64,000 bases of DNA from Telmatospirillum siberiense (GTDB lineage: Bacteria; Pseudomonadota; Alphaproteobacteria; Rhodospirillales; Magnetospirillaceae). Position numbers and translations under genes: made by a program. How positions within the stretch are numbered: position 1 is the stretch's first letter; every line of letters starts with the position of its first letter. Of the stretch, positions 50,494 to 61,069 are shown one piece after another. A model generated the notes under the pieces. That model was not told the origin of the DNA. It did not search any database and saw only the letters and a list, made by a program, of their open reading frames with translations. The DNA is taken from NCBI RefSeq assembly GCF_002845745.1, contig NZ_PIUM01000032.1, positions 1 to 64,000 on the forward strand, written 5' to 3'.

Positions 50494-52665
50494 CTACCCG
50501 CCGAACTTCGCCTTGGCTTCGATGCGTCTTTTATGCAGGAGCGGTTCGGTGTAGCCGCTGGGCTGCTCTCGGCCCAGAAAGATCAGATCGCGGGCGGCCT
50601 GGAAGGCGACGGATGCGTCGAAGTCGGCGGCCATCGGGCGATAGGCCGGATCGCCTTCGTTCTGCTTGTCGACCACGGCGGCCATGCGTTTCAGGGTTTC
50701 CATGACCTGATCGGCCGTACAGACGCCGTGATGCAGCCAGTTGGCGATATGCTGGCTGGAGATGCGCAAGGTGGCGCGGTCCTCCATCAGGCCGACGTCA
50801 TGGATGTCGGGCACCTTCGAACAGCCGATGCCCTGATCGATCCAGCGCACGACGTAGCCCAGGATGCCTTGCGCGTTGTTGTCGAGCTCCTGGGCGATTT
50901 CCTCGGCCGACCAGTTGGGGCGATCGGCCACCGGAATGGTCAGGATGTCGTCGAGGCTGGCGCGTGGCCGGGACTTCAGGGCTTCCTGGCGGGCGGCCAC
51001 ATCGATCTTGTGATAGTGGGTGGCGTGCAGCGTCGCGGCGGTGGGCGAGGGGACCCAGGCGGTGTTGGCGCCGGCGGTGGGATGGACGATCTTGGCGGCC
51101 AGCATGTCGGCCATCTTGTCGGGCATCGCCCACATGCCCTTGCCGATCTGGGCGCGTCCCCGCAGGCCGGCGGCCAGGCCGTTGTCGACGTTCCAATCCT
51201 CATAGGCCTTGATCCAGGCCGAGCTTTTCATGTCGCCCTTGCGGATCATCGGCCCGGCCTCCATCGAGGTATGCATCTCGTCGCCGGTGCGGTCGAGGAA
51301 GCCGGTGTTGATGAAGACCACCCGGTTGCGCGCCGCGCGGATGCATTCCTTGAGATTGACCGTGGTCCGCCGTTCCTCGTCCATGATGCCCATCTTGATG
51401 GTGTTGAGGGGCAGGCCCAGCACCGTCTCGACGCGGGCGAACAGGTCGCAGGCGAACGCCACCTCCTCTGGCCCGTGCATCTTCGGCTTGACGATATAGA
51501 TGGATCCGGCCCGGCTGTTCTTCCTGGGCCCCTTGATATCGTGCAGCGCGATCAGCGAGGTGAACAGCGCATCCAGGATGCCCTCGGGCGCCGGACTGCC
51601 GTCGGCCAGCCGCACGGCGTCGATGGTCATCAGGTGGCCGACGTTGCGGATCAGCATCAGGCTGCGTCCGGGAAGCGTCAGGGCTCCGCCCCGGGCGCTG
51701 GTATAGATCCGGTCGTCGTTCAGCGCCCGGTGCACGGTCTTGCCGCCCTTCGGAAAGGCGGCGGTCAGGCTTCCCGTCATCAGGCCCAGCCAGTTCCGAT
51801 AGGCCAGGACTTTGTCCTCGGCATCGACGGCGGCGATGGAATCCTCCATGTCCTGAATGGTGGTGACCGCGGATTCGAGGACGACATCGCTGATGCCGGC
51901 CGGATCGTCCTTGCCGATCGGATGGGCGGCATCGAAATGGATTTCGATTCTGAGGCCATGATTGCTCAGCAGCACCAGGGATGGTTGTTCGGCCTGTCCT
52001 TGATAGCCCAGGAATTTTCCGGGTTCGGCCAACCCGGAAACGCCGCCGTCGGCGAGGCCGACCTCAAGGCGGCCCCCGGCGATCCGATAGACCTTGGCCT
52101 GGTGGTGCGAGCCCGAGGCCAATGGCGCCGCCATATCCAGGAAATCCCGGGCGGCGGCGATCACCTTGGCGCCGCGTTTCGGATTGTAGCCTCGTCCGGG
52201 TTCCGCGCCGCCGTCGGCGGAAATGGCGTCGGTCCCGTAAAGCGCGTCATAAAGACTGCCCCAGCGGGCGTTGGCGGCATTCAGCGCATAGCGGGCGTTC
52301 ATCACCGGCACCACCAGTTGCGGTCCGGCGATCAGGGCGATCTCGGGGTCGATCTGGGTAGTGCCGATGGAGAAATCCGGCCCCTCCGGCAGCAGATAGC
52401 CGATCTCCGTCAGGAAGGCCTGATAGGCCGCCGGATCGAAGACCTTGCCCCGGCGTTCGCGATGCCAGGCGTCGATGGCGCTTTGTAAGTCGTCGCGACG
52501 GGCAAGCAGGGCGCGGTTGCGCGGCGTCAGATCGGTCAGGATGGACTCGAGCCCCGCCCACAGGGCGTCGGGCGCGACGCCGGTTCCGGGAAGAACCTCG
52601 TTGGAAATGAAGTCGTGGAGAACCTTGGCGATCGAAAGACGGCCGGATGGGATCCAGTTGCTCAC
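50494..52665 (-). CDS. glcB: malate synthase G
   Basis: Condenses glyoxylate and acetyl-CoA to malate, cytoplasmic. From the GTG at 52665 the protein is 723 aa, the exact length of E. coli GlcB; AAGGAA lies about 8 bases upstream, and the frame's upstream ATG adds 37 unrelated residues. Diagnostic segments are [38 protein letters not shown] and [13 protein letters not shown]. It would allow growth on C2 compounds. No isocitrate lyase or glycolate oxidase gene is next to it. Confidence 0.95.
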   Translation of the reverse strand: MSNWIPSGRLSIAKVLHDFISNEVLPGTGVAPDALWAGLESILTDLTPRNRALLARRDDLQSAIDAWHRERRGKVFDPAAYQAFLTEIGYLLPEGPDFSIGTTQIDPEIALIAGPQLVVPVMNARYALNAANARWGSLYDALYGTDAISADGGAEPGRGYNPKRGAKVIAAARDFLDMAAPLASGSHHQAKVYRIAGGRLEVGLADGGVSGLAEPGKFLGYQGQAEQPSLVLLSNHGLRIEIHFDAAHPIGKDDPAGISDVVLESAVTTIQDMEDSIAAVDAEDKVLAYRNWLGLMTGSLTAAFPKGGKTVHRALNDDRIYTSARGGALTLPGRSLMLIRNVGHLMTIDAVRLADGSPAPEGILDALFTSLIALHDIKGPRKNSRAGSIYIVKPKMHGPEEVAFACDLFARVETVLGLPLNTIKMGIMDEERRTTVNLKECIRAARNRVVFINTGFLDRTGDEMHTSMEAGPMIRKGDMKSSAWIKAYEDWNVDNGLAAGLRGRAQIGKGMWAMPDKMADMLAAKIVHPTAGANTAWVPSPTAATLHATHYHKIDVAARQEALKSRPRASLDDILTIPVADRPNWSAEEIAQELDNNAQGILGYVVRWIDQGIGCSKVPDIHDVGLMEDRATLRISSQHIANWLHHGVCTADQVMETLKRMAAVVDKQNEGDPAYRPMAADFDASVAFQAARDLIFLGREQPSGYTEPLLHKRRIEAKAKFGG

Positions 52666-52782
52666 GGTGACGTTCCTTTTCCCTTGTCGACGGGTAATTC
52701 CGGCGAGCCGTTGATCTGACTTGTTCGCCGGTATGACTATCCGGCGATCTTGACGGCCGATGCCACCCTCCGTCAACGAAGC

Positions 52783-55428
52783 CTAATGTTTAACCCGCAT
52801 TTCCCGACCGCGGACATTGAGCGGTCCGGCCAGCTTGTTCAACGCGGGGAAATCGAGTTGGCGGGCGGCGGTATGGACCCGGTCGGCGAAAATCGCGCAG
52901 CGCGGCTCCCTGATTTTCAGGCGTGCGGCCCATGTCATGATGTCGCTCACCTGTCCCGCTTCGATCATTGCCCGCAAAATTTCCATGTCGGTCTCGTTCG
53001 GGGGATATTCGTCCGGGATCTCCGTCGCGGGCGATTCGCCTGTCTCCTCGGGGGGTTCCTCCCATTCAAGGTCGAGCAGGTCGCCGATGTGGCGCAGCAA
53101 AACCTCGTGATCGATCGGCTTCAGGAGATGCCGGGTGAAATCCAGGCCTTGCGGAAAGTCTTCCGGCCGGGCGGCCGGGGCCGCCGACATCAATAACACA
53201 GGCGCTTCCGGCAGAAGTTCCGACAGGGTGCGCAACACCATCCAGCCGTCCCCGTTGGCCATGAACTGGTCGGTGAGGACGATGTCGGCCTTTGTGAAGG
53301 AACGGCAAAGGTCGACCGCGGCCTGCCCGCTACGCGCCTCGACGACGGCGAAGCCGTGGTCGTGAAGCAGACGGGCGAGGACGTGGCGATTGGCGTCCTC
53401 ATCGTCGATCAGCAAGACGGTTCGTCTCGTTCCCCGATAATTGGAAAGAGCCGATCCCGCCGTCGGAGACGGTTCCACGGCATCCAGATCCGCCGGTTCG
53501 GCGAAGATGTAAAAGCTGAAGCAGGCGCCTTCGCCCGGCCGGCTCTCCACCGTAAGCGTTCCCCCCATCATTTCGACCAATTGGCGGGAAATCGCCAATC
53601 CCATTCCCGCGCCCTTGCCTCCGTTGCCGGCTGTTCCGCCACCGCGCTCGAAAGGCCGGAAGATGCGTTCCTGATCGCTCAACGGGATGCCTTCCCCGGA
53701 ATCGGTGACGGCGAAATCAAGGCGCAGCTTGTTTCCGGCCCTTTCTCCGCCGATACGGCAATCCAGCCGGATCCATCCGTTTTTCGTATGGCGCGCCGCA
53801 TTGACCAGAAGATTGTCGAGCACTTGGCGGACCCGGTTCTCGTCGAGCAAGACCCCGTGCCGATTGGCGCCGATCATCCGCAGGGAAACCTGATTGCCGT
53901 TGCGCGCGGCCAGTATTTTCGCGTTCTGCACGACGCCGTGCAAAAATGTATGCGGATTGACGGTTCTCGGGGTCAGCGAGAGTTTACCGGCGATGCAGCG
54001 GGTGTGATCGAGAATGTCGTCGATCATGCGCAGCAGATGCCAGCCGCTTTCACGGATAATCGCCAGCCCCTCGGTCAACAGCGACTGGTTGGATGAGCGC
54101 GATAGCAGTTGCGCGTTGCCGAGGATGGCATCCAGGGGCGTTCGCAACTCATGGCTCATCCGCGCCAGGAACTCCACCTGGGAGGCGCTTTCCGCCCGGG
54201 CGGATTCCAGGGAATAGACCATGATGTCCTTATGAACGGCGAGGCCGATCAGGCCTGTGGGCAAGGTCAGCAGATATTCCCACGAATAGCCGAGGGATAG
54301 TTCGCGGCTGCCGCTTCCACCCATGAAGGCGTCGAAAATCCGATGGGCCAGGATGAGCACGGCGGAGGAATAGGCGAACAGCAGATACCCCGATGCCGGC
54401 AGCCGGTCGCGCCACCCCAGCCAAAACAGTACGGCGGCGTTGACCATGATGGCCAGGGCCAGGATCGCCAGAAGGCGAATCGCCATCCCATGGTTGATTC
54501 CCGTACCGCTCCAGGCCGTCGCGACGACGACGGCGGCCAGCATCATCAGCAGCAGGCGGTCCCAGTTCGGATATCTTTGCCGGCTGCCGACGAACTGGCG
54601 GACGAACAGGATGAAAAAGGATAGGGCGGCCCCCAGCCAGCCGGTCTGGACGCGGATATCGAAGGCTTGGTCGGCCGGAAGTATGTAAGTCGGCAGCAAA
54701 CCGGTGAAACAGCTGTCAAAAATGGCCTTGGTGAACTGAGAGGCGCTGAAATAGAGATAGGCGCGGTCTTTCCACTGCAGATAGATCATCAGCGGGAAGA
54801 TGGCGGCCATCAGCAGGCCTCCGATGGCGACCGCCTGCAGGAATTCCACCCTGCGGTGCTCACCGGCATAGGTTTTGGGATCCCATAGGGTTGGGCTCAG
54901 ATTGATCGAGGATTGCGAGGCGACGCGGACCAGAACGGTCCTGGTTTCACCGGCCGCCAGTTTTATCGGCAATGCCGGATCGGTCGAAAGAGCGGGCCGG
55001 GTGGCGGGGGCGGTCGCTGTTCCTGCCTCTCTGCGTCGCCACCCGCCAGCGGAGACGGATTCGAAAAAGCTGACCCGTTGCAGGCGTGAATGGCCAAGCA
55101 CCAGCAAACGTTCCTCGTCTTCCGGACCCGGGTTGGTGAGGGATAGGCGCAGCCAGAACGCCCGATCGGAATATCCCCTTTCCAAGCTCTGCGATGTCGC
55201 GGGCACCAGCCGGCAGGCATCGGACGGGATATCGGCGACGTCCAGATCGGGATCGCTTTCGCACCAGTCCACCTTGTCCGACAAATCGATCCGCGGCGAC
55301 GGGGTCAACTCGACGGGCTCGGCCGCGTCGAGGCGGCCGGCAAAGATCATGACCATGAGGAAACCGATGATCGGGAAGGCCAACCGTCGTCCATGACGTC
55401 CTGCCGGCCCGGGGCAAAATGTCGTCAT
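52783..55428 (-). CDS. 7TM-DISM hybrid sensor histidine kinase with receiver domain
   Basis: Membrane signal transducer, 881 aa. A signal-like N-terminus, a periplasmic 7TMR-DISM-type sensor (~30-175) and seven membrane helices (~190-405) are followed by HisKA with H426 (MSHELRTPLDA), the ATPase domain (VRQVLDNLLVNAARHT, GMGLAISRQLVEMMGG) and a receiver with D720 (LTDQFMANGDGW). The C-terminal tail (~800-881) is helical and may act as a phosphotransfer or docking part, though no HPt His motif is certain. The start at 55428 is 11 bp after the response regulator stop. Confidence 0.9.
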   Translation of the reverse strand: MTTFCPGPAGRHGRRLAFPIIGFLMVMIFAGRLDAAEPVELTPSPRIDLSDKVDWCESDPDLDVADIPSDACRLVPATSQSLERGYSDRAFWLRLSLTNPGPEDEERLLVLGHSRLQRVSFFESVSAGGWRRREAGTATAPATRPALSTDPALPIKLAAGETRTVLVRVASQSSINLSPTLWDPKTYAGEHRRVEFLQAVAIGGLLMAAIFPLMIYLQWKDRAYLYFSASQFTKAIFDSCFTGLLPTYILPADQAFDIRVQTGWLGAALSFFILFVRQFVGSRQRYPNWDRLLLMMLAAVVVATAWSGTGINHGMAIRLLAILALAIMVNAAVLFWLGWRDRLPASGYLLFAYSSAVLILAHRIFDAFMGGSGSRELSLGYSWEYLLTLPTGLIGLAVHKDIMVYSLESARAESASQVEFLARMSHELRTPLDAILGNAQLLSRSSNQSLLTEGLAIIRESGWHLLRMIDDILDHTRCIAGKLSLTPRTVNPHTFLHGVVQNAKILAARNGNQVSLRMIGANRHGVLLDENRVRQVLDNLLVNAARHTKNGWIRLDCRIGGERAGNKLRLDFAVTDSGEGIPLSDQERIFRPFERGGGTAGNGGKGAGMGLAISRQLVEMMGGTLTVESRPGEGACFSFYIFAEPADLDAVEPSPTAGSALSNYRGTRRTVLLIDDEDANRHVLARLLHDHGFAVVEARSGQAAVDLCRSFTKADIVLTDQFMANGDGWMVLRTLSELLPEAPVLLMSAAPAARPEDFPQGLDFTRHLLKPIDHEVLLRHIGDLLDLEWEEPPEETGESPATEIPDEYPPNETDMEILRAMIEAGQVSDIMTWAARLKIREPRCAIFADRVHTAARQLDFPALNKLAGPLNVRGREMRVKH

Positions 55429-55439
55429 GGCGTGGCTGG

Positions 55440-56261
55440 TCAAGGCGCCTCCGCCGTTGCCGGGGCATCCGGGATCGGCCGCCGCGTTTTCCGCCGCAGG
55501 TCGCGGGGCGGAAAACCAAACCGTTCGTGGAACGCCTTGGTGAAGTTCGCCGGCGTGGAATATCCGAGATGGTCGCCGATCAGCGAAACCGGAGTATCGG
55601 TGTGGCAGATCAGGTGGTGAGCCCGCCGCAACCGCTCCTCGCGCAGCCAGCCGAAAACGGGAAGGCCGCAGCACGCCTGAAAGGCCTTGTTGATACGGCG
55701 TCGGTTGGTTCCCAACAGGCGGGCCAGGTCGTCCAGCGACGGCGGATTGGTAATCGTCTCGTTGAGGAGTTTCTGCGCCCCCTGTACCAGGACCGCATCC
55801 GTGGAGGTTTCTTCCGGTGGAAAAGCGCCGGGGTCAGGGAGCGGGAGCAGGCTGTCCTTGGGCGCAAGGCGCAGGTGCACCCCGACGCGGGCCAGCACCT
55901 CATCCTCGTTGAACGGTTTGCCGATGTAATCCACCGCCCCCAGGGCAAATCCCTCAAGCCGTTCGTCCAGGTCGTTCGCCGCGGTCAGAAAAATGACGGG
56001 GATCACCTGGGTGGCCGGATTGGCCTTGAGGCGCCTGCAAGTGGCGAATCCGTCCATTCCCGGCATGCGGACATCCAACAGAATGAGCGAGGGCTGCTGT
56101 AAAACGGCCTGCTGATATCCCTTTTCGCCATCCAAGGCCACGCTGACCCGTAACTGCCGCGCCGTCATCATGTCCATCAATAGGCGCAGATCGGTGAGGG
56201 AATCGTCGATCAGAAGCAGATCTGTCGGCACTGTTCGTCCATTTGGAGATCGTGAAGACAC
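55440..56261 (-). CDS. response regulator with AraC-type DNA-binding output
   Basis: A 273-aa regulator. The receiver domain is residues 13-130 (LLLIDDSLTD, phosphorylated D63 in LLDVRMPGMDG, conserved K115 in YIGKPF), and an AraC/XylS helix-turn-helix pair lies at ~165-265 (LARLLGTNRRRINKAF, and HLGYSTPANFTKAFHERFG). It is cotranscribed with the hybrid kinase and is its probable target. Receiver-AraC fusions of this order are uncommon compared with OmpR or NarL types. Regulon unknown. Confidence 0.9.
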   Translation of the reverse strand: MSSRSPNGRTVPTDLLLIDDSLTDLRLLMDMMTARQLRVSVALDGEKGYQQAVLQQPSLILLDVRMPGMDGFATCRRLKANPATQVIPVIFLTAANDLDERLEGFALGAVDYIGKPFNEDEVLARVGVHLRLAPKDSLLPLPDPGAFPPEETSTDAVLVQGAQKLLNETITNPPSLDDLARLLGTNRRRINKAFQACCGLPVFGWLREERLRRAHHLICHTDTPVSLIGDHLGYSTPANFTKAFHERFGFPPRDLRRKTRRPIPDAPATAEAP

Positions 56262-56500
56262 GCCACAAAACCTTTACCAGGGATGGTGTCGTCGGCCTCG
56301 CCCAAACTGTTTTCTCTTGGGAAAAAGTTCCGCGAGGAAAAGTGTTCGTCCCTTAGAGAGTACCCAGATTATCCATAAAAGCCATATAGCTATTCTGTAT
56401 TTCGCGCGAATCCCGCTTTAAGGGTTCAATCAAAACCGGATGCGCCGGGGCGGACCGTCGCCCAGGCTGCCGGTTCAATGGTTTTGGGGGCCGGACGGTC

Positions 56501-58513
56501 ATGTTCAACAACTTGAAGATCCAGTACAAACTTGCCCTGGTTTGTTCATCGTTCCTCATTCCGATTGTTTTGCTGCTTTATCTTTTCGTCGGCCAGACGC
56601 AGAAGGACGTCGTCTTCGCCGCGAAAGAACAGTTGGGAAGCCAATATTTTTCCGCGCTGAGAAGCGAACTTTCGGTGCTGCTCGCCGCCTCCTGGGGGGA
56701 GGCTTCGGGAGCGGAGCTCAAAACGGCAAGGAACGATGTCCTCAAGTTGGACAGCGCCATCGGCGGCGAGATGAGCCTGGGCGATTCGGCCGTGAAGGCC
56801 GGCGAATTGACCGGGACGGCGGTCGACCTGCCCAAGGGGAGCCCGACGGCCGCCTTCGACGCGGCCGTCGAGGCGGTGGCCGATCATATGGCCAGGGTCG
56901 AGGACGGATCCAACCTCACGCTCGATCCCGATCTCGACAGTTATTACATGCAGGACTTCGTCACGGTGAAAATGCCGGCGGCGATGATCGCCGCCAGCCG
57001 GGCTCTGGCGGCGACCGTTCCGATGATTTCCTCGGCCGATCCCTCTCCGGAAACGATCGTCGCCTTTCTCACGCAGAAGGGGGCGCTGGTCGGCGCCCTG
57101 GCGGGACTGGACGGCGATTACGTCTCCGGGCAACGGGGCAATCCCGACGGCAGCGTGAAAGCGGCGCTTGACGGTCCCTATGCCCAATTCGTCGCGAAGG
57201 CGTCGCAATTGACCAGGCGGATCGATCTCGCCGCCTCCCGGGATGCCGCCAAGCCATCCGAGGGCGAGTTGCGGGAAGCCCATGTCCAGATGCAAAAGGC
57301 CGCCGATCATTTGGGCAAGGCGGCGTTGGGCGAACTCGACCACCTGCTCCAGGCGCGGGTCGACGGACTTAACCGGAAGATGTTCCTCAATCTGGCGATC
57401 ACCCTGCTGGTTTTCGTGGGCTCTTGCGCCCTTGCCTGGATGATCGCCTTGTCCATCGCCCAGCCCTTGCGGCAATTGACCGATGGATTGTCCCGGGTGA
57501 CGAAAGGCGAGCTCGATGACGCCTTTCACGGTCAGGAACGCAAGGACGAGGTCGGCAATATCGCGCGGACCGCCGACATTTTGCGGTGCAACGAAATCCA
57601 GCGGCGAACCCTGGAGCAGGCGGCGGAACAGGAACGCCTGCGCAAGGAAAGGCGCACCGCGATCATCAATCGCCTGACCGAAGATTTCGATCGGAAAATC
57701 GTCGATGTGATGATGTCCGTCGCCACGGAATCGAAACGGCTCCGTCAGTCGGCGGCCGGCATGACAAGTGTTTCGGACCGGACCCTCGAACAGGCCAGTT
57801 CGGTGGTCGCGGCCAGCGATCAGGCGGCATCCAACGTGCAAACGGTTGCCGTGGCGACCGAGCAGCTTTCCACGTCGAGCCGGGAAATCGCCGAACAGAT
57901 CCAACACAGCAGCCAGATCGCCCTCAGCGCCGCCGACGAGGCGCAGACCAGCGACGGGCTGGTGCGGGGATTGGCCGAAGCCGCCGGCAAGATCGGCGAC
58001 GTGATCAGCCTGATCAACGATATCGCCAGCCAGACCAACCTGCTGGCGCTTAACGCCACCATCGAGGCGGCCCGGGCCGGCGAGGCCGGGAAAGGCTTTG
58101 CCGTGGTCGCCGGCGAGGTCAAGAACCTGGCCAACCAGACCGCGCGGGCCACCGGAGAAATCAGCGGTCAGATCGCCGAGGTGCAGCAGCGCACGGAAAA
58201 CGCCGTCGCGGCGATCCGCAATATCGCCGCGACGATCGCCCAGATGAACGAGATTTCCGGCGCCATCGCCGCGGCGGTGGAGCAGCAAGGCGCGGCAACC
58301 GAGGAGATCGCCCGCAACATCCAGGAGGCGCACCAGGGCACGGCGGAAGTGGCGCGCCATATCGCCGAGGTGGGCAGCGACGCCAAGGAAAGCAATGGCG
58401 TCGCCCGGGAGGTGCTGGAGACGGCCGAGGATCTCAGCCGGCAGTCGGATACGTTGCGCAAGGTCGTCGACAGCTTTCTCTCCGGGGTGCGGGAGGAAAG
58501 CGTGGCGCAATAG
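56501..58513 (+). CDS. methyl-accepting chemotaxis protein (1)
   Basis: Transmembrane chemoreceptor, 670 aa. TM1 is residues ~12-30 ([19 protein letters not shown]), the periplasmic helical sensor spans ~30-290, TM2 is ~292-318 ([16 protein letters not shown]), then HAMP and the signalling domain. The tip contains [20 protein letters not shown] with the matching [17 protein letters not shown]. There is no NWETF-type CheR pentapeptide at the C-terminus. It is convergent with the second chemoreceptor. Ligand unknown. Confidence 0.93.
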   Translation: MFNNLKIQYKLALVCSSFLIPIVLLLYLFVGQTQKDVVFAAKEQLGSQYFSALRSELSVLLAASWGEASGAELKTARNDVLKLDSAIGGEMSLGDSAVKAGELTGTAVDLPKGSPTAAFDAAVEAVADHMARVEDGSNLTLDPDLDSYYMQDFVTVKMPAAMIAASRALAATVPMISSADPSPETIVAFLTQKGALVGALAGLDGDYVSGQRGNPDGSVKAALDGPYAQFVAKASQLTRRIDLAASRDAAKPSEGELREAHVQMQKAADHLGKAALGELDHLLQARVDGLNRKMFLNLAITLLVFVGSCALAWMIALSIAQPLRQLTDGLSRVTKGELDDAFHGQERKDEVGNIARTADILRCNEIQRRTLEQAAEQERLRKERRTAIINRLTEDFDRKIVDVMMSVATESKRLRQSAAGMTSVSDRTLEQASSVVAASDQAASNVQTVAVATEQLSTSSREIAEQIQHSSQIALSAADEAQTSDGLVRGLAEAAGKIGDVISLINDIASQTNLLALNATIEAARAGEAGKGFAVVAGEVKNLANQTARATGEISGQIAEVQQRTENAVAAIRNIAATIAQMNEISGAIAAAVEQQGAATEEIARNIQEAHQGTAEVARHIAEVGSDAKESNGVAREVLETAEDLSRQSDTLRKVVDSFLSGVREESVAQ

Positions 58514-58559
58514 GGGAGGTTAGGGCGTTCAGACATTCCTTCTTCTGTGGAGAAAAGAG

Positions 58560-58609
58560 TGTCGTTCGCCAGCATTGCTTCGTCTTCGGCTCGCGAACGA
58601 CAGATTTTT
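58560..58609 (+). terminator. Rho-independent terminator of MCP 1
   Basis: GTCGTTCGC (58561-58569) pairs with GCGAACGAC (58593-58601), extended by T58560-A58602, then GATTTTTT. It lies 47 bp past the stop of the first chemoreceptor. The loop is longish (23 nt), but the stem and T-run are clear. Confidence 0.7.
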
Positions 58610-58672
58610 TCACCGAAAAATAAAGATGTGTGAATGCCGTCGCTCTCAAGAGGAGAGGGAATACTTTAAGTC

Positions 58673-58718
58673 AGTGCATTGACACAAACAGAAGATTCAA
58701 CGATTCCGTCAATGCACT
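58673..58718. repeat. 11-bp inverted repeat between convergent chemoreceptors
   Basis: AGTGCATTGAC (58673-58683) and its exact complement (58708-58718) flank 24 nt. It could be the terminator for the minus-strand chemoreceptor, which ends at 58796, though no T-run follows on that strand. Confidence 0.5.
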
Positions 58719-58795
58719 CCAGCCCGCGCGGCGATTGAGCGTTGAAAAAGCGGAGTTTTTTCGCTCTTGCAGAGTCTAACGCATATGGGGCGTCG

Positions 58796-60871
58796 TCAGA
58801 GCTTGCGTAAGCCCCCCAGGAAGCCCTGGACGCGCTCGCGCAAGCCGTCGACCTCGGAGACCATCAGATCGACCGAGACCAGGACATTGCTGGCTTCCGC
58901 GCCGGTTTGACGGCTGTTGCCGGCAACCCCCTGGATGGTTTCGGTGACCTCCTGCGTGCCTTGCGCGGCGAGCTGGACATTGCGGGCGATCTCCTGGGTG
59001 GCGGCTCCTTGCTCCTCCACCGCCGCCGCGATGGCGGCGGCGCCTTCGTTGATTTCTCCGATCGCGCCGGTAATGGCGCGGATGGCGACCACGGCCCCCT
59101 GGGTGGTGGCTTGAATGCCGCTGATCTGCTGGCCGATTTCCTCGGTGGCCTTGGCCGTCTGGGTGGCCAGGTGCTTGACCTCATTGGCGACGACGGCGAA
59201 TCCCTTGCCGGCGTCGCCGGCCCTGGCCGCCTCGATGGTGGCGTTCAAGGCCAGAAGATTGGTCTGGCTGGCGATATCGGTGATCAATTGCACCACCTCG
59301 CCGATGCGCTGGGCGGCACGATTGAGTTCTTCGACGGTGGTATTGGTCTGTTCGGCCTGGGCACTGGCCTGTTGCGCGGTCGAGGCGCTGGCATGAACCC
59401 GGGCGCTGATCTCGCTGATGGAGGCGTTGAGTTCCTCGGTGGCGGCGGCGACCGTCTGGACGTTGGTGGCGGCTCGTCGGGCGGCCGCGGCGACCTGCTC
59501 GGCCTGTGACGAGGCATTGTTGGCCGTTGACTGCATCTGGCCGGCCGTATCGCGCAGCGACGACGTTGTCGATCCGAGAGAGGTCATGGCCTGGTCGGCG
59601 GTGGTATCGAAATCGCGACACAGCGCTTCGACCGCCGTGCCGCGGCGCAGTTCGGCTTGTCGCCGGGCGTCCTCCTCGGCGGCCAGGCGTTGCGCGGTGG
59701 CGGCGCTTACGCGCAGCTCTTCAAGCGCGTCCGCCATGCTCTTCAGTTCGTCGGCATGACCGAGCGTCGGCACCGCGACACTGTAGTCGCGGTTCGTCAG
59801 ATGCTGGATGGCGCCCATGAGGATCCTGAACGGCTTGGAAAGACGGGAATGGACGGCAAACCATCCCGTTCCCCCCATGGCTATGGCAAAGAGAAAGACG
59901 AAAGCGTCGAACAGCAGGCGATTGCGTGCCGACGTGCTTTGCTGGTCGGCATAGGCGACCACCTCGTCCAGGGCCCGGTAGGCGATATTGGCCAGCGGCT
60001 CGAAGGGCTGATTGCACAGCCGGTTGAACTCTTCCACCGGCATCAGCGGCGTGCCGCTGCCGTCCAGCCGGGCGATCAGCCGGTCTTCCTCGGCATGGGC
60101 CTTGTTGGTGACGTCGCGGGCGGATTTCATCGCTTCGGCCAGCGCGGGGCTGGCGCCGGGGCGTGACAGCACGCCCTGGAGGGATGCCCAATCGGCGTCC
60201 ATGGTGGTCCGCATGGTGAGAACCGTATTTTTCACCGCGTCGGTGAGCGGCCGGCCGGTCGAGATGTTGGAGCGGATTACGCATTGGAGACCGTAGCGGT
60301 CGCGCAACCGCCAACCCAACTGATGGATGAGCATCAGTTCGCCGATGACCGGATCCGTCATCCGGATACTGTTCGCCAGCGCCAGGGAGGCATCGCCGAA
60401 CACCTGGGCGATGGCGATGTTGTCGGCGGTCCATGAATCGAAGCTTTTCACATCCCGTTCGGCTTTCGGGCGGGCGATTTCGTCGAAGATCTGCTTGAAA
60501 TGGCCATCGCTGCTTTGCCAGTGCCGCTCAAGGTCGGTCGGCAGGGATGTTTCGCGGGTGATTGCGACCTGCCGCAGGCTTTGCGCGGCCGCGCTGATCA
60601 GCTCACCCATCTTGCGCTTATAATCGGTGATCGCCGCGGCCGGGTCGTCCCTGCCGATGACCGCGCCGCCGATATCCCCCCGGATCACCCGCAATTGGAC
60701 GAAGGTCTTGAACAGGCTGCGGTCGACTTCGCTGAGGTCACGCGTTGCCTGGGCGTCGGCGTAACTCCGCCAGGCGCGAACCATCCTGTCGCCGGTAACA
60801 ACGAATAAGGAGAAAGAGAGGAGAGTTATAACACTAAGAAAGACAGTCCTGACGGAGATATTCATCATCAT
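58796..60871 (-). CDS. methyl-accepting chemotaxis protein (2)
   Basis: Transmembrane chemoreceptor, 691 aa. TM1 is residues ~7-28, the periplasmic sensor is ~30-320, TM2 is ~322-343 ([16 protein letters not shown]), then HAMP and the signalling domain with [20 protein letters not shown] and [17 protein letters not shown]. Three adjacent ATG codons (60871, 60868, 60865) are possible starts. The sensor differs from the receptor at 56501, so the ligands probably differ. It sits downstream of the lactate permease on the same strand, separated by a strong terminator. Confidence 0.93.
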   Translation of the reverse strand: MMMNISVRTVFLSVITLLSFSLFVVTGDRMVRAWRSYADAQATRDLSEVDRSLFKTFVQLRVIRGDIGGAVIGRDDPAAAITDYKRKMGELISAAAQSLRQVAITRETSLPTDLERHWQSSDGHFKQIFDEIARPKAERDVKSFDSWTADNIAIAQVFGDASLALANSIRMTDPVIGELMLIHQLGWRLRDRYGLQCVIRSNISTGRPLTDAVKNTVLTMRTTMDADWASLQGVLSRPGASPALAEAMKSARDVTNKAHAEEDRLIARLDGSGTPLMPVEEFNRLCNQPFEPLANIAYRALDEVVAYADQQSTSARNRLLFDAFVFLFAIAMGGTGWFAVHSRLSKPFRILMGAIQHLTNRDYSVAVPTLGHADELKSMADALEELRVSAATAQRLAAEEDARRQAELRRGTAVEALCRDFDTTADQAMTSLGSTTSSLRDTAGQMQSTANNASSQAEQVAAAARRAATNVQTVAAATEELNASISEISARVHASASTAQQASAQAEQTNTTVEELNRAAQRIGEVVQLITDIASQTNLLALNATIEAARAGDAGKGFAVVANEVKHLATQTAKATEEIGQQISGIQATTQGAVVAIRAITGAIGEINEGAAAIAAAVEEQGAATQEIARNVQLAAQGTQEVTETIQGVAGNSRQTGAEASNVLVSVDLMVSEVDGLRERVQGFLGGLRKL

Positions 60872-60900
60872 GTCAGCTATCTCAAATAATTTCGAACTTC

Positions 60901-60928
60901 AATATACCGATATCAGGAGTTCTTGCAA
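60901..60928 (-). promoter_or_regulatory. candidate sigma-70 promoter of MCP 2
   Basis: On the minus strand TTGCAA (60923-60928) and TATATT (60901-60906) are separated by 16 bp and lie 30 bp upstream of the start codon. The -10 matches five of six consensus bases and the -35 four. Confidence 0.45.
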
Positions 60929-60976
60929 ACGTCCAGGCGGGATTACCTATCCTTTCGCTTCCTGCCGATGGTTCAG

Positions 60977-61012
60977 GGAAAAAAGAAACGCCGCAGCGGA
61001 AGGGCTGCGGCG
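60977..61012 (-). terminator. Rho-independent terminator of the lactate permease gene
   Basis: On the minus strand CGCCGCAGC (61012-61004) and GCTGCGGCG (60997-60989) form a perfect 9-bp stem with a 6-nt loop, then TTTCTTTTTTCCC. It is a textbook intrinsic terminator 58 bp past the permease stop. Confidence 0.9.
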
Positions 61013-61069
61013 CTGTAAGTTGGATGCGATGGAGAGCTGCCTCGGATATCCAGGCAGCTCCCCGCTGCA

